Positions 9,276-17,482 of a stretch of DNA of 64,000 nt are shown here, in pieces. The notes below the pieces were generated by a model. That model did not search any database and was not told the DNA's origin. It saw only the letters and a list, made by a program, of their open reading frames with translations. The position numbers and the translations under genes are program-made. Each line of letters opens with the position of its first letter. Position 1 is the first letter of the stretch. Source of the stretch: Mycolicibacterium rhodesiae NBB3 (GTDB lineage Bacteria > Actinomycetota > Actinomycetes > Mycobacteriales > Mycobacteriaceae); the NCBI RefSeq assembly GCF_000230895.2, contig NC_016604.1, forward strand, positions 4,154,001-4,218,000, written 5' to 3'.

Positions 9276-9369
9276 CTTTCTCCGGCGAGCGTGCGCGAAC
9301 TCGCTGAATTCACGGCGTGGCGGGCCGCGGACACGCACGTTCCCAGCTTGCGCGTGGGCCCAGCGCGGC

Positions 9370-10143
9370 CTAGGTGAACGCGGCGCGGAAGGCTCCCAAC
9401 GCGGCTTCACTGTCTTGCGAAGCCCAGGCTTCCATGCCGACGGTTCCGGTGAAGCCGATGTCGCGCAACGCCTTTGCGATGGCGGGGTAGTGGATCTCGC
9501 CGGTTCCGGGCTCGCATCGTCCTGGTACATCGGCAACCTGGATCTCGCCGATCGCATCACCGCAGCGACGGACCAGCTCGATGAGATTCCCCTCGCCGAT
9601 CTGCGCGTGGTACAGGTCGAGCATCATCTTCACGTTGGGATGCGCGACGCCCTCGATGAGCGCCAACGTGTCCTTGGCGCCGGCCAGCGGTACGCCGGGA
9701 TGGTCGACGATCGTGTTCAGATTCTCGACGCAGAATTGCACGCCCGCCTCGGCCCCGAGGTCGCCGAGGCGTTCCAGGGTGCGCATGGCAGTCAGCCACA
9801 TCTCGCCGGTCGTTCGGTGCCGCGGTCGCGCCGCCTGGCCGCCGACAAGCTCGGCGGTGTGCAGGTTGAGGCGCGAGACACCCAGCGTGTCAGCGGCTTT
9901 GATGGACAGTTCGGCGGTACGGACGACCTCGTCGGCAGAGGTCGGATCGATCAGGTCACCGTGCAGGTATCCCGTCATCGACGTGAACTTGGCACCGGTT
10001 GCCGCGAGCGCCTCGAGGTCCTTGTCGTGCCAGCTCCAGATCTCGACGGCGAAGCCCAGGTCGTCGATCCGGCGCACCCGTTCGAGCAGCGGTAGCTCGG
10101 TGAACACCATCTCCGAACAGACCGCAAGCTCGAAGTCCGTCAT
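9370..10143 (-). CDS. Hydroxypyruvate isomerase-like TIM barrel
   Basis: A 257-residue sugar-phosphate isomerase/epimerase-fold protein of the Hyi/OtnI type. The visible pattern is NLHTAELVGGQAARPRH, FCVENLNTIVDHPGVPL (catalytic Glu region), MMLDLYHAQIGEGNL, IQVADVPGRCEPGTGEI and VGMEAWA (second Glu region). The ATG at 10143 was chosen because a longer frame upstream reads into the importer's leader; AAGGCGG precedes it. Divergent from the inositol importer and sharing its operator, it may interconvert inososes (IolI-like role), but that is inference from position. It converges on iolR with about 95 bp between stops. Confidence 0.75.
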   Translation of the reverse strand: MTDFELAVCSEMVFTELPLLERVRRIDDLGFAVEIWSWHDKDLEALAATGAKFTSMTGYLHGDLIDPTSADEVVRTAELSIKAADTLGVSRLNLHTAELVGGQAARPRHRTTGEMWLTAMRTLERLGDLGAEAGVQFCVENLNTIVDHPGVPLAGAKDTLALIEGVAHPNVKMMLDLYHAQIGEGNLIELVRRCGDAIGEIQVADVPGRCEPGTGEIHYPAIAKALRDIGFTGTVGMEAWASQDSEAALGAFRAAFT

Positions 10144-10209
10144 GACATCACCGCCTTGTTCGCTGGGAAGGTCACGACCGAGACCATAACATTTGATGTG
10201 CAGTCCTAA

Positions 10210-10219
10210 TGTCAGGACA
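10210..10219. promoter_or_regulatory. IolR-type operator, copy 2
   Basis: TGTCAGGACA (reverse complement of TGTCCTGACA) sits between the hydroxypyruvate-isomerase-like gene and the ABC importer. With flanks it is a 14-bp exact inverted copy of the operator between iolC and the GntR gene. It links importer expression to the iol operon. Confidence 0.7.
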
Positions 10220-10332
10220 AAGTATTGACTTTCTGCTGTGAGCCGTATTACATCAGGATGAAGCGTGCTGCGGCGCACGCGAACGACGAGCGTGATGTTG
10301 CGAAGAGCGCGCGCGCGAAGAGCGGAGGGAAG

Positions 10333-11319
10333 ATGAGCGGCAGTCGGCTCGCAGCGATCACCGGGGTGGTCGTGCTCGTACTGGGAATCGCGTCCTGTTC
10401 GTCCACCGGCGGAAAGCCTCGGGAGACCGGCGGTGGCATGGGCGGCGGGGCCGTCGACACACCGCGCGCGACGATCGCGATGATCACCCACGAAGTGCCG
10501 GGCGACTCGTTCTGGGATCTGATCCGCAAGGGCGCCGAGACGGCGGCGAAGAAGGACAACATCGAGCTGCGCTATTCAAACGATCCGGAGGCGCCCAACC
10601 AGGCCAACCTGGTGCAGACCGCGATCGACAGCGGTGTCGACGGCATCGCACTCACGCTGGCCAAGCCCGACGCGATGCGTGCTGCCGTCGCGGCGGCGGA
10701 GGCGAAGGGCATTCCCGTCGTCGCCTTCAACGCCGGAGGTGATGCCTGGAAGGCGATGGGTGTCAAGGAGTTCTTCGGCCAGGACGAGTTCATCGCCGGC
10801 CAGGCCGCAGGGGACCGGCTGAAGCAGGACGGCGCGAAGAAGGCGCTGTGCGTCATCCAGGAACAGGGACACGTCGGACTCGAGTCCCGCTGCGCCGGCG
10901 TGAAGGACACGTTCCCCGCGACCGAGAACCTCAACGTCAACGGCAAGGACATGCCGTCGGTCGAATCGACGATCACAGCCAAACTGCAACAGGACCGCAG
11001 CATCGACTACGTGGTGACGTTGGGCGCCCCGTTCGCGTTGACCGCCGTGCAATCGGCGAAGAATGCGGGCAGCAACGCCAGGATCGGCACCTTCGACACC
11101 AACGCCGCGCTCGTCGGCGCGATCCAGGACGGCAGCGTGCAATGGGCCGTGGATCAGCAGCCGTTCCTGCAGGGATACCTGTCGATCGACTCGCTGTGGC
11201 TGTACCTCAACAACGGCAACGTGATCGGCGGTGGCAAGGAGACGCTCACCGGCCCGGCGTTCATCGACAAGTCCAACGTGGAGGCCGTGGCCGAGTACGC
11301 GAAGGGCGGTACCCGCTAG
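10333..11319 (+). CDS. Sugar/cyclitol ABC transporter substrate-binding lipoprotein
   Basis: A 328-residue periplasmic-binding-protein type I (ribose/inositol-binding family) lipoprotein. The start at 10333 gives MSGSRLAAITGVVVLVLGIASC, a clean lipoprotein signal with lipidated Cys22. GGAGGGA lies 2-4 nt upstream; an earlier ATG at 10258 would add a charged tail before the signal and is unlikely. The ligand-binding fold shows AMITHEVPGDSFWDLIRKGAE, GVDGIALTLAKPDAM, PVVAFNAGGD and IGTFDTN. It is the first gene of a three-gene importer, overlapping the permease by 1 nt. The inositol specificity is inferred from the shared IolR operator. Confidence 0.9.
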   Translation: MSGSRLAAITGVVVLVLGIASCSSTGGKPRETGGGMGGGAVDTPRATIAMITHEVPGDSFWDLIRKGAETAAKKDNIELRYSNDPEAPNQANLVQTAIDSGVDGIALTLAKPDAMRAAVAAAEAKGIPVVAFNAGGDAWKAMGVKEFFGQDEFIAGQAAGDRLKQDGAKKALCVIQEQGHVGLESRCAGVKDTFPATENLNVNGKDMPSVESTITAKLQQDRSIDYVVTLGAPFALTAVQSAKNAGSNARIGTFDTNAALVGAIQDGSVQWAVDQQPFLQGYLSIDSLWLYLNNGNVIGGGKETLTGPAFIDKSNVEAVAEYAKGGTR

Positions 11320-12377
11320 TGACTACGAGTACCGAAGTGAATCTCGGCGAACGCAAGGTTGTCCGCGACGAACGCGTGAAGGAACGAAACCGCGTCCAGC
11401 GGATGCTGATTCGCCCCGAGATGGGCGCCCTGATCGGTGCCGTGGTCATCTTCATCTTCTTCTTCGTCATGGCACCGCCCTTCCGGTCGGCCGAGTCGCT
11501 GGCGACCGTGCTGTACGGCAGCTCGACGATCGGGATCATGGCGTGCGCGGTCGCCCTGCTGATGATCGGCGGCGAGTTCGACCTATCGGCGGGTGTCGCG
11601 GTCACGACAGGCTCACTCGCCGCGTCGATGCTGGCCTGGAACTTCCACCTGAACCTTTGGGCGGGTGCGGGATTGGCGTTGATCCTGTCGCTGGCGGTCG
11701 GATTCTTCAACGGCTACATGGTGATGAGGACCAAGATCCCCAGCTTCCTGATCACGTTGGGCACCCTGCTGATGCTGACCGGCGCCAATATCGCGGTCAC
11801 CAAATGGGTTTCGGGCGCCGTCGCCACACCGAGTGTCAACGACATGGAAGGCTGGGAGTCCGCCCGCGCCGTGTTCGCCTCGACGCTCACGATCTTCGGC
11901 GTGCCGGTGCGTGTCACCGTGCTGTGGTGGTTGCTGTTCACTCTGGTCGCGACCTACGTGTTGTTCAAGACGCGGATCGGCAACTGGATCTTCGCCGTCG
12001 GGGGAGACGCCGAAAGCGCCCGTGCGGTGGGTGTTCCGGTCACCGCCGTGAAGATCGGCCTGTTCATGTTCGTCGGATTCGCTGCGTGGTTCTCCGGCAT
12101 GCATCTACTGTTCTCGTACAACACGGTTCAGTCCGGTCAGGGCGTGGGCCAGGAGTTCATCTACATCATCGCCGCGGTCATCGGCGGGTGTCTACTGACC
12201 GGCGGATACGGCACGGCCATCGGCGCCGCGATCGGCGCGTTCATCTTCGGCATGGTGCAGCAGGGCATCGTCTACGCCGGCTGGGAACCGGACTGGTTCA
12301 AGTTCTTCATGGGTGTGATGCTGCTGTTCGCGGTGATCGCCAACAACGCATTCCGCAACTACGCAGCGAAGAGGTGA
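11319..12377 (+). CDS. Sugar/cyclitol ABC transporter permease (RbsC/IatP family)
   Basis: A 352-residue integral membrane permease of the BPD_transp_2 family. About eight to ten hydrophobic segments follow a basic N-terminus (ERKVVRDERVKERNRVQR). Family features include MIGGEFDLSAGVAVTTGSLAA, the EFDLS loop, NGYMVMRTKIPSFLITLGTL and VGGDAESARAVGV, which is the ATPase-coupling loop. The GTG start overlaps the TAG of the binding-protein gene by one base, giving translational coupling. Length is normal for the family. Confidence 0.9.
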   Translation: MTTSTEVNLGERKVVRDERVKERNRVQRMLIRPEMGALIGAVVIFIFFFVMAPPFRSAESLATVLYGSSTIGIMACAVALLMIGGEFDLSAGVAVTTGSLAASMLAWNFHLNLWAGAGLALILSLAVGFFNGYMVMRTKIPSFLITLGTLLMLTGANIAVTKWVSGAVATPSVNDMEGWESARAVFASTLTIFGVPVRVTVLWWLLFTLVATYVLFKTRIGNWIFAVGGDAESARAVGVPVTAVKIGLFMFVGFAAWFSGMHLLFSYNTVQSGQGVGQEFIYIIAAVIGGCLLTGGYGTAIGAAIGAFIFGMVQQGIVYAGWEPDWFKFFMGVMLLFAVIANNAFRNYAAKR

Positions 12378-12380
12378 CCC

Positions 12381-13205
12381 GTGACCGCAACTGTTGATCA
12401 AGACGTCGAAGAAGTACCGTCGGGCGGCAAGGTGCCGCTGGTCGAGCTGAAGAACGTCGGCAAGATGTACGGCAATATCACCGCGCTCAAAGACATCTCG
12501 CTGCGCGTCCACGCCGGTGAGGTGACCGGCATTCTCGGCGACAACGGCGCGGGAAAGTCGACGTTGATCAAGATCATCGCCGGCTACCACCCACCGAGCG
12601 AGGGTGAACTGCTCGTCGACGGTCAACCTGCCCGGCTCGCCTCGCCCAAAGATGCTCTGGCCAAGGGCATCGCGACCGTGTATCAGAACCTCGCCGTCGT
12701 TCCGTTGATGCCGGTATGGCGCAACTTCTTTCTCGGTCAGGAGATCCGGAAAAAGTCGTTTCCGTTCTCGTTGGACTCCAACGCGATGCGGGCCACCACG
12801 TTGACCGAGCTGTCGAAGATGGGAATCGACCTGCCCGACGTCGACGTGCCGATCGGCTCGCTGTCCGGCGGGCAGCGCCAGTGCGTGGCGATCGCTCGCG
12901 CGGTGTTCTTCGGTGCACGCGTGCTGATCCTCGATGAGCCGACGGCAGCACTCGGCGTCAAGCAGTCGGGGGTGGTGCTGAAGTACATCAGCGCGGCCAA
13001 GGAGGCCGGTTTCGGCGTGGTGTTCATCACACATAATCCGCATCACGCCCATCTGGTTGGCGACCACTTTGTACTGCTCAACCGCGGTCGGCAGAAGCTG
13101 GACTGCAAGTATGACGACATCACGCTCGAGCACCTGACACAGGAGATGGCGGGTGGTGACGAGCTCGAGGCGTTGTCGCACGAATTGCGCGGTAAGGGCG
13201 CCTGA
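12381..13205 (+). CDS. Sugar/cyclitol ABC transporter ATP-binding protein
   Basis: A 274-residue single-domain ATPase that powers the importer. It shows Walker A GDNGAGKST, Q-loop YQNLAVVPLMPVWRNFFLG, signature LSGGQRQ, Walker B VLILDEPTAALG and the switch His in ITHNPHH. Many sugar importers use an RbsA-type tandem ATPase of about 500 residues; this one has a single domain, so it should work as a homodimer, as in FrcA-type systems. GTG start, 3 nt after the permease stop. A strong hairpin follows, closing the operon. Confidence 0.9.
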   Translation: MTATVDQDVEEVPSGGKVPLVELKNVGKMYGNITALKDISLRVHAGEVTGILGDNGAGKSTLIKIIAGYHPPSEGELLVDGQPARLASPKDALAKGIATVYQNLAVVPLMPVWRNFFLGQEIRKKSFPFSLDSNAMRATTLTELSKMGIDLPDVDVPIGSLSGGQRQCVAIARAVFFGARVLILDEPTAALGVKQSGVVLKYISAAKEAGFGVVFITHNPHHAHLVGDHFVLLNRGRQKLDCKYDDITLEHLTQEMAGGDELEALSHELRGKGA

Positions 13206-13219
13206 CGAACGCGGATGAG

Positions 13220-13250
13220 GCCCCGCGGACCCACGGTTGGACGGGGCTTT
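13220..13250 (+). terminator. Intrinsic-type terminator after the ABC importer
   Basis: A perfect 6-bp stem GCCCCG/CGGGGC with a 16-nt loop is followed by TTT, about 15 nt after the ATPase stop codon. The U-run is short, as is common in mycobacteria. Confidence 0.6.
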
Positions 13251-13333
13251 CCGGATTACAGTTCGGTCGCTGTTCATCTGCGGGCCAGTGCGGCGCGAAT
13301 GACGGCAGCCGGCGGAGACGGCACAATGGTCCT

Positions 13334-13486
13334 GTGTCCATCGAACCGGATCCGAAGCGTCATGCGGCGGTATGGCGTGACCCGCTGTCCGCGGGCTGGC
13401 GTGCGCACCGGGGCCTGCTGATGCTTCGGCTGCGCTGGCACGAACGCCGTGACGTGCCCGAGGGACGACCGCAGTCTTCGGGCTAG
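13334..13486 (+). CDS. Possible 50-residue basic small protein, leaderless
   Basis: An open frame from GTG 13334 to TAG 13486, starting VSIEPDPKRHAAVWRDPLSA and ending RRDVPEGRPQSSG. It is rich in Arg and Trp, with mostly G/C third positions. A CACAAT hexamer ends 6 nt before the GTG, so the mRNA could begin at the start codon, in the same geometry as valS in this window. The stop overlaps the 3-prime end of the convergent acyl-CoA ligase gene by 4 nt. I do not recognise the protein and no Shine-Dalgarno is seen; the call rests on coding-like composition and the promoter spacing. Confidence 0.4.
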   Translation: MSIEPDPKRHAAVWRDPLSAGWRAHRGLLMLRLRWHERRDVPEGRPQSSG

Positions 13487-15120
13487 GTTTCCAACCCCAA
13501 TAGCCGTACGGTCTCGGTCCGCATGTCGACCTTGCGCACCTTGCCCGTCACCGTCATCGGAAACTCGTCGACGATGTGTACGTACCGGGGAATCTTGTAG
13601 TGCGCGAGTCTGCCTGATGCGAACGCGCGCACCCCGTCGGCATCCAGCGGAGTGCAACCGGCACGCATCCTGATCCACGCGCAGATCTCTTCGCCGTACT
13701 TCGTATCAGGCACTCCGATCACCTGTACATCGTCGATGTCTGGGTGAGTGTGCAGGAACTCTTCGACCTCACGCGGATAGACGTTCTCGCCGCCACGGAT
13801 CACCATGTCCTTGATGCGCCCGATGATCATGCAGTAACCGTCGTCCCGCATCACCGCAAGATCGCCGGTGCGCATCCAGCCGTCGCTGTCGACGGCCTCG
13901 CGCGTGCGGTCGTCGTCATCCCAGTAGCCCAGCATCACCGAATATCCGCGCGTGCAGAACTCGCCTGGCTCACCACGTTTGGTGATCCGGCCGGTCTCAG
14001 GGTCGACGATCCTGATCTCCACGTGTGGATGCGCCCGTCCCACCGTCGCAGTGCGACGGTCCAGGTCGTCGTCGATGAGTGTCTGGCAGGACACCGGCGA
14101 GGTTTCGGTCATGCCGTACGCGATCGCCAACTCAGACATGTTCAGTTCGCTGACACACCGCTTCATCAGTTCCATCGGGCAGGTGGCGCCGGCCATGATC
14201 CCGGTGCGCAGCGACGACAGATCGTGCTCACCGAGGTCTGGGTGCCCGAGCATCGCGATGAACATGGTCGGCACTCCGTAAAGGGCTGTGCAGCGTTCCT
14301 TTTCGACGGCCGCGAGCGCCGCTGCGGGGTCGAAGCCGGCGGCCGGGATCACCATTGTGGCGCCATGGGTGGTGCATCCCAGATTGGCCATCACCATGCC
14401 GAAGCAGTGGTAGAAGGGCACGGGAATGCACAGTCGTTCTCCGGGGCCGAGCTTGATGAGTTCGGTGACGAAGAAGCCGTTGTTGAGGATGTTTCGGTGA
14501 GACAGGGTGGCGCCCTTGGGTGAACCTGTTGTGCCCGAGGTGTATTGGATGTTGACCGGGTCGCCGGGTTGCAGCTCGCCCATCCGTGATCGCAACGCTG
14601 CCATCGACACCCGGCGGGAGCGAGCCCGCAACTGCTCCCAGTCGGCAGTGCCGAGGAAGACGATGTCGGTGACGTCGGGAATCTCGGAACGGACCTCGCC
14701 GATCATGCTGCGGTAGTCGGAGGTCTTGAAGGACGTCGCCGACACCAGCATCCGGGTGCCGGATTGACGCAGTACGTAACCCAGCTCGTGGGTGCGATAG
14801 GCGGGGTTGATCGCCACCAGGATCGCACCGATCTTGGCCGTCGCGTATTGGAGAATGGTCCATTCCGGGCAGTTGGGAGCCCAGATACCGACGCGGTCAC
14901 CACGTGCGATATTGCTTGCCATCAGGGCACGTGCCACGCAGTCGATCTCGGCGTTCAGTTCGGCGTAGGTCCAGCGGCGGTCACCGGAGACGTCGACGAG
15001 TGCCTCCGCGTCGGGGTAGGTCGATGCGGTGCGTTCGAAGTTCCCGCCGATCGTCTCGTCGAGCAGGGGTGTGTCGGTGGGGCCTGCCGCATGCGACTCG
15101 GCCGCGGTCGGCGTGGTCAT
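13483..15120 (-). CDS. Fatty-acyl-CoA ligase / AMP-binding acyl-CoA synthetase (FadD type)
   Basis: Activates a carboxylic acid to its CoA thioester via an acyl-adenylate. The 545-residue ANL-superfamily enzyme has the P-loop YTSGTTGSPKGATLSHRN, the A5 motif YGMTETSPVS, the hinge region GRIKDMVIRGGENVYPREVEEFL and the C-terminal catalytic Lys in MTVTGKVRKVDMR. The ATG at 15120 was chosen over an upstream in-frame ATG because AAAGGAGA lies about 5 nt before it. It is the last gene of the minus-strand operon echA13-fadE17-fadE18-fadD, so it most likely supplies the CoA ester those enzymes oxidise. The chain length or ring nature of the substrate is not visible. Confidence 0.9.
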   Translation of the reverse strand: MTTPTAAESHAAGPTDTPLLDETIGGNFERTASTYPDAEALVDVSGDRRWTYAELNAEIDCVARALMASNIARGDRVGIWAPNCPEWTILQYATAKIGAILVAINPAYRTHELGYVLRQSGTRMLVSATSFKTSDYRSMIGEVRSEIPDVTDIVFLGTADWEQLRARSRRVSMAALRSRMGELQPGDPVNIQYTSGTTGSPKGATLSHRNILNNGFFVTELIKLGPGERLCIPVPFYHCFGMVMANLGCTTHGATMVIPAAGFDPAAALAAVEKERCTALYGVPTMFIAMLGHPDLGEHDLSSLRTGIMAGATCPMELMKRCVSELNMSELAIAYGMTETSPVSCQTLIDDDLDRRTATVGRAHPHVEIRIVDPETGRITKRGEPGEFCTRGYSVMLGYWDDDDRTREAVDSDGWMRTGDLAVMRDDGYCMIIGRIKDMVIRGGENVYPREVEEFLHTHPDIDDVQVIGVPDTKYGEEICAWIRMRAGCTPLDADGVRAFASGRLAHYKIPRYVHIVDEFPMTVTGKVRKVDMRTETVRLLGLET

Positions 15121-15145
15121 CGTTGTCTCCTTTGCGAATGAAGGA

Positions 15146-16234
15146 TCAAAGACCGGCGCGATCGGCGAGCAGTGCACGGTGGTGCGTGCTGCTGCCGAGG
15201 AGTGCCTTGGTGGTGGTGGCCCGCCTGAAGTAGAGGTGCAGGTTGTGCTCCCACGTGAAGGCGATACCGCCGTGGACCTGAATGGCGGAACCGGCGCACA
15301 GGGCGAACGTGTCAGCGGCCTGTGCCTTCGCCAGCGGACCGGTGATCCGCAGTTCGTGGTCGTTCGCCGCGGTCATCGCGGCGTACATCACCGCGGCGCG
15401 GGTCGCGTCGATCTCGATCATCATGTCGGCACACGCGTGCTTCACCGCCTGAAACGAGCCGATGGGACGACCGAATTGCCTTCGAGTGCAGGCATATTCG
15501 ACCGCCATATCGAGGCATGCCTCGGCGCCGCCGAGCATCTCGGCGGCCAATAGCATTCGCGCGACGTCGAGCACACGATCGATCTGAGCGGGTGAGCACT
15601 CGGCAAGTGGTTCGGCGGGCGCCTGTGCCAGCTCCAGCCTGGCGACCGGACGCGTGAGGTCGAACGACGGCAGTCTCACAACTGTGACCCCGGGATCGCC
15701 GGCGGCCACGACGTGGAAGGTGACCACACCGTCGGCCACGGCCGGCACGATGAACAGGTCGGCAACGTGGCCGTGCAGGACGGGACCGCTCGCACCGGTG
15801 AGTAGCGTGTCTCCGCGGCGACGGTGCGCCCGGACCGTCGCCGAGGACGGATCGCAGTCGGCTGGGGCTGCGACCGCGAGCGCGCCGATCTGTTCTCCGC
15901 GCAGCAGTCCCTTCAGCAGCCTCGTCCGCTGCTCTTCGTCGCCGGTGCGCAGCACTGCCTCGATGGCGAATGCATTGGCCGCCAGCGGAACCGGTGTGAG
16001 GGAACGGCCGAGTTCAGAGAAGACGATGGCCGCCTCGAGCAACGTCGCGCCCGCTCCGCCGTACTCGAGCGGGATGTGCAGGCTCGGCAACTCCAGCTCG
16101 GTGCACAGGCGTTTCCACAGCTGCTGGTCATGACCGTCGGCTTGGCGCACCGCAGCGAGCGGGGCGGCGTCGCAGAGAAAGCCGCTCAGCGACGCGCGAA
16201 ATGCGTCTTGTTCTGTGCTGTAACGAAAATCCAT
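15146..16234 (-). CDS. fadE18: Acyl-CoA dehydrogenase, small partner (FadE18-like)
   Basis: A 362-residue acyl-CoA dehydrogenase-fold protein starting MDFRYSTEQDAFRASLSGFL. It keeps the EYGGAGATLLEAAIVFSELG region and the C-terminal VEYACTRRQFGRPIGSFQAVKHACADM and GIAFTWEHNLHLYFRRA segments, but its middle is divergent (SGPVLHGHVADLFIV). Paired with the neighbouring FadE17-like protein it resembles mycobacterial FadE pairs that form alpha2beta2 enzymes (established for steroid-degradation FadE pairs). By order with fadE17 and echA13 it corresponds to M. tuberculosis Rv1933c. The start at 16234 leaves a 14-nt gap to fadE17. Confidence 0.82.
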   Translation of the reverse strand: MDFRYSTEQDAFRASLSGFLCDAAPLAAVRQADGHDQQLWKRLCTELELPSLHIPLEYGGAGATLLEAAIVFSELGRSLTPVPLAANAFAIEAVLRTGDEEQRTRLLKGLLRGEQIGALAVAAPADCDPSSATVRAHRRRGDTLLTGASGPVLHGHVADLFIVPAVADGVVTFHVVAAGDPGVTVVRLPSFDLTRPVARLELAQAPAEPLAECSPAQIDRVLDVARMLLAAEMLGGAEACLDMAVEYACTRRQFGRPIGSFQAVKHACADMMIEIDATRAAVMYAAMTAANDHELRITGPLAKAQAADTFALCAGSAIQVHGGIAFTWEHNLHLYFRRATTTKALLGSSTHHRALLADRAGL

Positions 16235-16248
16235 GTCAACAGTCCAAT

Positions 16249-17478
16249 TCACCGAGGCCCGGCGTCGATCGGTTCTTTGGGAAGACCGAGTAGCCGTTCG
16301 CCGATCACGTTGCGCTGGATCTGCGAACTGCCCGCATAGATCGTTGCCGCGCGCGCATAGAGCAGTTCGTCCAGCCAGCACGCGGCGGAGTTCGGCGTCC
16401 CCGCCTCAGGCACGATCAGCGCCTCGCCGTTACCAGGCCCCTCCGGACCGAGCGTTTCGAGGCCGAGGATCTCGACCGCGAGTTCGGTGTGCCGCCTGAA
16501 GTACTCGCTCCAGACGACCTTGCTGATCGCCGCGTCAGGCCCGGGTCTACCCCCGTCGAGCAGCGTCGTCAGGCCGCGGTAACCCTGGTACCGCATGATC
16601 TGGACCCGCGAATAGCACCACGCCAACTCGTCACGGAGTTGCGGATCGGTGTGCAGGCCCCGGTCTGCGGCGAGTTCCCCTAGCCGGGCCAGATCCCGGC
16701 CGAAGTCGATGGCTGCCGTGGTGACCTGCGATCCGCGTTCGAAGCCGAGCAGGGTCATGGCGGTAGACCACCCGCCACCGACACCGCCGAGCACATTGTC
16801 GGCCGGCGTCCGCGCATCGGTCAGGAATACCTCGCTGAACGAGGCGTGCCCCGCCGCATTGATGATCGGCCGGACCTCGACGCCCGGCTGGTCCATCGGC
16901 ACCAGGATCAGCGAGAGGCCTTTGTGTTTGGGGGCGCGCGGGTCCGTCCGGGCGAGGACGAATATCCAGTTGGCGGTGGGGCCCGCGGATGTCCAGATCT
17001 TCTGACCGTCGATTACCCACTCGTCGCCGTCCAGCACGGCCCTTGTCCGCACCGAGGCCAGGTCCGAACCGGCCTCAGGCTCGGAAAAGCCTTGGCACCA
17101 GCGATCTTCACCGGACAGGATGCGGGGCAGAAAATGTCTCTTCTGGTCCTCGGAGCCGACCGCGATGAGCGTGTTGCCCATCAGCTCGATGCCGAACCGG
17201 TCGTTCTCCGGCGGCTCGGGTGCGCATGCGCGGGCGAATTCCTCTGCGAGCACCACCTGCTCGATGACGGACAGACCGGCCCCGCCGTACTCCTTGGGCC
17301 ACGACACGGCGATCAGTCCGTGTTCGGCCAGGACCGCTCGCCACTCGTGCGCGAACGCGCTTCGCTCGGCAGGTGGAAGCGCTCCGCCTCCGGACCAGCC
17401 CGCCGGGAGGTGTGCTGCCAGAAACGCGCGGATGCGGGTCCGGAACGCTTCGGCTTCGGTTGGATACTCGACGTCCAT
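16249..17478 (-). CDS. fadE17: Acyl-CoA dehydrogenase, large partner (FadE17-like)
   Basis: A 409-residue FAD-dependent acyl-CoA dehydrogenase. It shows SWPKEYGGAGLSVIEQVVLAEE, the FAD-binding WCQGFSEPEAGSDLASVRTRA and VIDGQKIWTSAGP segments, and the C-terminal YAGSSQIQRNVIGERLLGLP signature. It should introduce a 2,3-double bond into an acyl-CoA, in complex with the FadE18-like partner. It lies 4 nt after the echA13-like gene, in the same divergent operon as in M. tuberculosis Rv1934c, part of the Mce3R regulon there. The substrate is unknown. Confidence 0.87.
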   Translation of the reverse strand: MDVEYPTEAEAFRTRIRAFLAAHLPAGWSGGGALPPAERSAFAHEWRAVLAEHGLIAVSWPKEYGGAGLSVIEQVVLAEEFARACAPEPPENDRFGIELMGNTLIAVGSEDQKRHFLPRILSGEDRWCQGFSEPEAGSDLASVRTRAVLDGDEWVIDGQKIWTSAGPTANWIFVLARTDPRAPKHKGLSLILVPMDQPGVEVRPIINAAGHASFSEVFLTDARTPADNVLGGVGGGWSTAMTLLGFERGSQVTTAAIDFGRDLARLGELAADRGLHTDPQLRDELAWCYSRVQIMRYQGYRGLTTLLDGGRPGPDAAISKVVWSEYFRRHTELAVEILGLETLGPEGPGNGEALIVPEAGTPNSAACWLDELLYARAATIYAGSSQIQRNVIGERLLGLPKEPIDAGPR

Positions 17479-17482
17479 CGGG

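Noticed and set aside
9276..9369. GC-rich inverted segments between iolR and the isomerase gene as a terminator
   Set aside because: Only short interrupted pairings (CGTGCG/CGCACG) with a long loop; not convincing.
10258..10332. Earlier ATG for the ABC binding protein
   Set aside because: It would put 25 charged residues before the lipoprotein signal; ATG 10333 with GGAGGGA gives a normal signal.
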